Shown: piece by piece, positions 5,504 to 8,014 of the stretch
How the letters are laid out: every line of letters starts with the position of its first letter
Position numbering within the stretch: the stretch's first letter is position 1
DNA from: an uncultured beta proteobacterium
GTDB taxonomy: Bacteria > Pseudomonadota > Gammaproteobacteria > Burkholderiales > SG8-39
NCBI GenBank assembly: GCA_903868285.1
Contig: CAIPUP010000370.1
Span: 1-8,014, forward strand
Length of the DNA stretch: 8,014 nt
Reading direction: 5' to 3'
Notes under the pieces: generated by a model
What the model saw: the letters and a program-made list of their open reading frames with translations, nothing else
What the model was told of the DNA's origin: nothing
Database searches by the model: none
Program-made: the position numbers and the translations under genes

Positions 5504-6550
5504 GTTCACCTTCATTCCCGAGGCGGCGATCACCGGCGCCCAGCGCTTGAATTCGGTCTCGATGTAGCGGGTGTAGCCGGCCGCATCCAGATCGTTCAGC
5601 TCAATGCCCTCGGGCTTGATCTTTTCCTGCACATCCGGTGCGCGCAGTGCCTTGCGCACCTCCAGGTTGAGGCGCCCCACCATGTCGGCTGGCAAACCCG
5701 CCGGACCGGACAAGCCGAACCAGGTGGCCGCCACCATCTCGGCATGCCCCAGTTCCTTGAAGGTCGGCAGGTCGGGATATTCCGGCAGACGGTTATTGGC
5801 CGAGATGGCCAGACCGCGCAGCTTGCCAGCGCGTACCAGTCCGCCAGCGGTGGAGATGGTGATGGCGCCTACCGGCACCTGACCGCCCAGCAAATCTGCC
5901 ACGGCCGGCGCACCGCCTTTGTACGGCACATGTTGCATGTCAGTCTGGGTCAGATACTTGAACAGCTCGGCCACCAGATGCCCGCCCGAGCCATTGCCCG
6001 GCGAGGCATAGGACAGCGAACCCGGCTTGCTCTTGGCCAGCGCGATCAGTTCACGCACATCCTTCACCGGCACCGAGGGATGCACCGCAAACACCGTCGG
6101 CGGGCCACCGAACAGCGCGATGTGCGAGAAGCTCTTGATCGGGTCATAGCCGACCTTGTTGGCACTGGGCGCAATGGCATGCGCCGCCACGCTGGAAATC
6201 AGCAAGGTGTAGCCGTCCGGCGCTGCCTTGGCCACAAACTCGGTACCGACCACACCGCCAGCACCGACCCGGTTCTCGACCACAAACTGCTGCTTGAACA
6301 CCTCGGACAGTTTTTGCGACACCAGTCGCCCGAGCGTATCGGCAGCACCGCCGGCACCGAAAATCGCCACCACCCGCACCGGCTTTTGCGACGGCCAGGC
6401 CTGGGCCTGGGCCGAACCTGATAGCGGCAACAGCGCGACCAGGCCAAAAACGGCAGTCGCCCGCATGGCGTTACGCACACAGGCCTTGAGATCACAGAAA
6501 GCGCGAGAAGTCGTACCTAGGGCGGTGTTCGGGTGCTTGCAGAGAGACAT
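5501..6550 (-). CDS. Bug/TctC-family periplasmic solute-binding protein 2
   Basis: A complete 349-residue Bug protein. The start at ATG 6550 has AAGGA about ten bases upstream. The signal peptide is long: about 28 residues precede the MRATAVFGLVALLPLSGSAQAQA part, with cleavage near AQA/QAWP; a start at the internal Met29 (6466) is possible but lacks a ribosome-binding site. Family marks are WPSQKPVRVVAIFGAGGAADTLGR, VVENRVGAGGVVGTEFVAKAAPDGYTLL, YDPIKSFSHIAL, VPYKGGAPAVADLLGGQV, LPEYPDLPTF and the ending RWAPVIAASGMKVN. It would bind a small organic acid or similar ligand in the periplasm. It stands alone on its strand, converging with the GST gene and divergent from the PepSY gene; no transporter subunits are near. 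Orphan Bug genes of this kind are common in Burkholderiales. Confidence 0.94.
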   Translation of the reverse strand: MSLCKHPNTALGTTSRAFCDLKACVRNAMRATAVFGLVALLPLSGSAQAQAWPSQKPVRVVAIFGAGGAADTLGRLVSQKLSEVFKQQFVVENRVGAGGVVGTEFVAKAAPDGYTLLISSVAAHAIAPSANKVGYDPIKSFSHIALFGGPPTVFAVHPSVPVKDVRELIALAKSKPGSLSYASPGNGSGGHLVAELFKYLTQTDMQHVPYKGGAPAVADLLGGQVPVGAITISTAGGLVRAGKLRGLAISANNRLPEYPDLPTFKELGHAEMVAATWFGLSGPAGLPADMVGRLNLEVRKALRAPDVQEKIKPEGIELNDLDAAGYTRYIETEFKRWAPVIAASGMKVN

Positions 6551-6696
6551 CGTGTTCTATCCTTGATGAAGTAAAAGTCTTGGCACAGAGGGCACAGCGC
6601 CGCAGTATGCAATGCATGCAGACCAAACACTGAATTTGTGCGGTCGCGATCATAGCGACTGAAAGCTGCCGATGCAGGTCGAGGCGGCGAACGCAC

Positions 6697-6727
6697 CTGA
6701 GGTGAATCTGAGGTGAATCTGAGGCGA
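6697..6727. repeat. 11-base tandem repeat, about 2.8 copies
   Basis: The unit CTGAGGTGAAT is repeated exactly at 6697-6707 and 6708-6718, then continues with one mismatch (CTGAGGCGA) from 6719. It lies midway between the divergent Bug and PepSY genes, upstream of the Fur-like site. The 11-base period is close to one helical turn, so a protein binding all copies would contact one face of the DNA; it may equally be a slippage product. Confidence 0.7.
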
Positions 6728-6780
6728 CCCCAGCATCGACCAGTATGGCAGTGCAACGGTTCCAAGTCGGCAGAAATGTC

Positions 6781-6810
6781 TTGCAAATGCGAATCATTAT
6801 CAGTTACAAT
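6781..6810 (+). promoter_or_regulatory. Sigma70-like promoter of the PepSY/cytochrome operon
   Basis: TTGCAA (6781-6786, four of six matches to TTGACA) and TACAAT (6805-6810, five of six matches to TATAAT) are separated by 18 bases. This predicts transcription starting near 6817 and a leader of about 30 bases before the ATG at 6847. The Fur-like site fills the spacer, the usual arrangement for iron repression. Confidence 0.55.
6783..6801 (+). promoter_or_regulatory. Fur box
   Basis: The 19 bases at 6783-6801 match the classical Fur consensus (GATAATGATAATCATTATC) at 15 of 19 positions by my count, including the whole right half AATCATTATC. The site lies between the -35 and -10 elements of the promoter for the PepSY gene, so iron-loaded Fur would block RNA polymerase there. 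Regulation by Fur is inferred from this match only. Confidence 0.75.
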
Positions 6811-6846
6811 ATGTCCTTGCCTGACAACACTCTTTCGGAGAAATTC

Positions 6847-7167
6847 ATGCAAGTGACTGATAAAAAAGCACTTTCCCTGACTTCCCTGGCGGCCGCAGTG
6901 GTCTCTGCCCTGGGCCTGGCGATGAGCCAGTCCGTCCTGGCCACCGGCAAAGCCAGCTGCGATGCCGGCCCGCAAGCCAGCTGGCAGACGCAGGAACAAC
7001 TGGGCAGCATGCTCACCGCCAAAGGCTGGCAGATCCGCCGCATCAAGATCGACGGCGGCTGCTATGAGGTCTATGCCATGAACGAGCGTGGCGAGCGGGT
7101 CGAGGCCTACTTCCATCCGCGTACCTTCGCCCCGGTACCCATCGGCTCGAAAGACTTCAAGGGTTGA
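6847..7167 (+). CDS. Small exported PepSY-domain protein
   Basis: The 106-residue product starts at ATG 6847 behind CGGAG, and its first ~33 residues form a signal peptide (basic KK, hydrophobic LTSLAAAVVSALGLAM, cleavage near VLA/TG). The mature part resembles the PepSY-type fold of short periplasmic proteins: SWQTQEQLGSMLTAKGWQIRRIKIDGGCYEVYAMNERGERVEAYFHPRTFAPV, in which a helix is followed by strands ending in the xxG-x-x-VEAYF-x-P-x-T motif. It contains exactly two cysteines, C38 and C72, which could form a disulfide in the periplasm. The gene lies under a Fur-like site and is followed closely by a cytochrome b561-type gene. This pairing suggests a partner or modulator of membrane electron transfer, possibly linked to iron; no enzymatic motif is visible. 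An in-frame upstream start at 6745 would run through the promoter and is rejected. Confidence 0.87.
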   Translation: MQVTDKKALSLTSLAAAVVSALGLAMSQSVLATGKASCDAGPQASWQTQEQLGSMLTAKGWQIRRIKIDGGCYEVYAMNERGERVEAYFHPRTFAPVPIGSKDFKG

Positions 7168-7225
7168 GCTGCGCTTGAACACGCCCGTGCCAGCGCCGGA
7201 TGCCCAGCCCTCGACCCAGCCCGCC

Positions 7226-7777
7226 ATGGTCAAGGTCTGGGATGTGCTGGTGCGTCTGCTGCACTGGAGCCTGGTCAGTGCGGTGCTGCTGGCCTGGGTC
7301 ACCAGTGAGGCCGACCAACCGCTGGCACAGCAGGTGCACGAGTGGGCCGGCCTGACGGCGCTGGCGGTCATTGCACTGCGACTGGTGTGGGGCGTGATTG
7401 GCAGCCGCCATGCGCGCTTTGTGCAGTTCGTGCGCAACCCGCGCACCACCCTGCACTATGCGCAACAGATGCTGTCACTGCGCGAGCCGCGCCACATCGG
7501 GCATAACCCGCTGGGCGCGTGGATGATCGTGGCGCTGCTGACGGTTGGGATGCTGGCCGCGGGCAGCGGCTGGCTGTCCATCACCGACCGTTTCTGGGGC
7601 GAGGAATGGCTGGCCGAGCTGCATGAGTTCCTGGCCAATCTGCTACTCAGCCTGGCCGCCATTCATGTCTGCGGCGTGCTGTTCGCCAGCCTGCGCCATC
7701 GCGAGAACCTGCCCCGCGCCATGCTCAGCGGCCGCAAACGCCCACCCGCCGCGGGCGATGTGGACAATGTGGACTAA
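7226..7777 (+). CDS. Cytochrome b561-type di-haem membrane protein
   Basis: With the ATG at 7226 the protein has 183 residues. It opens with VWDVLVRLLHWSLV, the hallmark of the bacterial b561/Ni-Fe hydrogenase-type cytochrome b family. Four hydrophobic helices are visible (about residues 12-26, 40-58, 97-113 and 136-155). Candidate haem ligands are H13, H38, H133 and H147, matching a two-haem arrangement in the inner membrane. GSRHARFVQFVRNPR and GHNPLGAWM are further family signatures. A short proline-rich tail closes the protein. The start is uncertain: the frame is open further up, and TTG at 7175 or GTG at 7187, near AAGGG at 7159-7163, would add 17 or 13 residues and couple translation to the PepSY stop at 7165-7167. 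It probably passes electrons to or from a periplasmic partner; the substrate is unknown. Confidence 0.9.
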   Translation: MVKVWDVLVRLLHWSLVSAVLLAWVTSEADQPLAQQVHEWAGLTALAVIALRLVWGVIGSRHARFVQFVRNPRTTLHYAQQMLSLREPRHIGHNPLGAWMIVALLTVGMLAAGSGWLSITDRFWGEEWLAELHEFLANLLLSLAAIHVCGVLFASLRHRENLPRAMLSGRKRPPAAGDVDNVD

Positions 7778-7810
7778 GCCGCGGCGGGGCGATGTGAACC
7801 GATCCCGGCC

Positions 7811-8014
7811 CTACTCGGCACTGATTCCAGCCTGACGGATCACCGGCGCCCAGGTATCGATCTCGCGCTTCACGAACGCCTGCGCCTCGGCCGCTGGCAT
7901 GCGCAGGATGCGGTTGCCGCCGCGCCCGAGTTGCGTCACCACCGCAGGCGACTGCATCACCTCCTGCATCGCACTGCGCAGTTTCTCCACCGCGGCCGGC
8001 GGCGAACCGGCGCG
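7811..8014 (-). CDS. Bug/TctC-family solute-binding protein 3 (C-terminal part, cut by window edge)
   Basis: The minus strand from 8014 to the TAG at 7811-7813 is open and encodes 67 residues: RAGSPPAAVEKLRSAMQEVM, then SPAVVTQLGRGG, and the ending AQAFVKREIDTWAPVIRQAGISAE. This is the typical Bug C-terminus (AGTP-x-x-V-x-x-L, then F-x-x-x-E-x-x-x-WAPVI-x-x-AGI). The rest of the gene lies beyond the window. It is a third copy of the family here; it shares a 16-base identical DNA stretch with the end of Bug gene 2 (7838-7853 and 5528-5543), corresponding to WAPVI. It converges on the cytochrome gene with a 33-base gap that holds no clear terminator. Confidence 0.85.
   Translation of the reverse strand, partial: RAGSPPAAVEKLRSAMQEVMQSPAVVTQLGRGGNRILRMPAAEAQAFVKREIDTWAPVIRQAGISAE

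Larger units (their letters stand above)
6551..6846. other. Divergent intergenic region between Bug 2 and the PepSY gene
   Basis: This 296-base stretch holds the start signals of two divergent transcripts. On the Bug side are two GGCACAG copies (6582-6588 and 6591-6597), an 8-base palindrome TGCATGCA (6613-6620) and, on the minus strand near 6650, a TATGAT string that could be a -10 element without a clear -35. The middle carries the 11-base tandem repeat, and the right end the Fur-like site and promoter described separately. I see no credible gene in it. Confidence 0.6.

Noticed and set aside
5744..6421. 225-residue plus-strand frame within the second Bug gene
   Set aside because: It is antisense to a complete Bug protein, has a low-complexity His/Arg/Gln-rich product and no start signal.
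6613..6620. TGCATGCA palindrome as a regulator site upstream of Bug 2
   Set aside because: Eight bases alone are too little, with no second copy or clear promoter in register.
6517..7449. 310-residue open frame on the minus strand
   Set aside because: It crosses the Fur/promoter region and runs antisense to the PepSY and cytochrome genes. Its composition is arginine- and histidine-rich without domain motifs.
7758..7775. 9-base tandem repeat (ATGTGGACA, ATGTGGACT) at the end of the cytochrome gene, with a similar GGGCGATGTG string after the stop
   Set aside because: It encodes the short DVDNVD tail; too short and imperfect to claim function.
5528..7853. 16-base identical sequence GATCACCGGCGCCCAG at 5528-5543 and 7838-7853 as a possible attachment or recombination site
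   Set aside because: Both copies encode the conserved WAPVI ending of Bug proteins in the same frame, so shared ancestry explains the match.

Overview
The window looks like a stretch of chromosome from a GC-rich betaproteobacterium, most likely order Burkholderiales. The strongest pointer is three separate Bug/TctC-type periplasmic solute-binding proteins in 8 kb with no TctA/TctB membrane partner beside them, a hallmark of that order. High GC with strong third-position bias, GTG starts and the short form of TrhO fit the same assignment. No rRNA, tRNA, CRISPR array, insertion sequence or prophage gene was seen.

Layout: (1) 1-343 is an AT-rich edge carrying an orphan fragment resembling the C-terminal half of a RelB/DinJ antitoxin, without a toxin gene. 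(2) 344-3790, minus strand, is a tight four-gene cluster read as VOC/extradiol-dioxygenase-like protein, Bug solute-binding protein, NmrA-like NAD(P)-binding protein, and the tRNA hydroxylase TrhO. Gaps are small, with one 4-base stop/start overlap. (3) 3877-5465, plus strand, is a divergent cluster of GIY-YIG nuclease-like protein, ArfB ribosome-rescue hydrolase (4-base ATGA overlap) and a glutathione S-transferase. (4) 5501-6550, minus strand, is a second Bug protein converging on the GST gene. (5) 6551-6846 is a divergent intergenic region with a short tandem repeat and a strong Fur-box-like site inside a sigma70-like promoter. (6) 6847-7777, plus strand, is a small exported PepSY-type protein followed by a cytochrome b561-type membrane protein, probably one iron-regulated operon. 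(7) 7811-8014, minus strand, is the C-terminus of a third Bug protein cut by the window edge.

How the genes may work together: the VOC, Bug and NmrA genes could form a small uptake/catabolism module for an unknown organic acid or aromatic compound, with trhO carried at its end; this is inference. The GIY-YIG/arfB pair is more striking. An A AAA AAA heptamer near the end of the GIY-YIG gene is phased so that a -1 slip would enter the arfB frame and make a fusion protein. The PepSY/cytochrome b561 pair under a Fur-like site suggests an iron-responsive membrane electron-transfer function. Apart from these points the window is ordinary accessory metabolism, and I do not see a clear new defence or mobile system.
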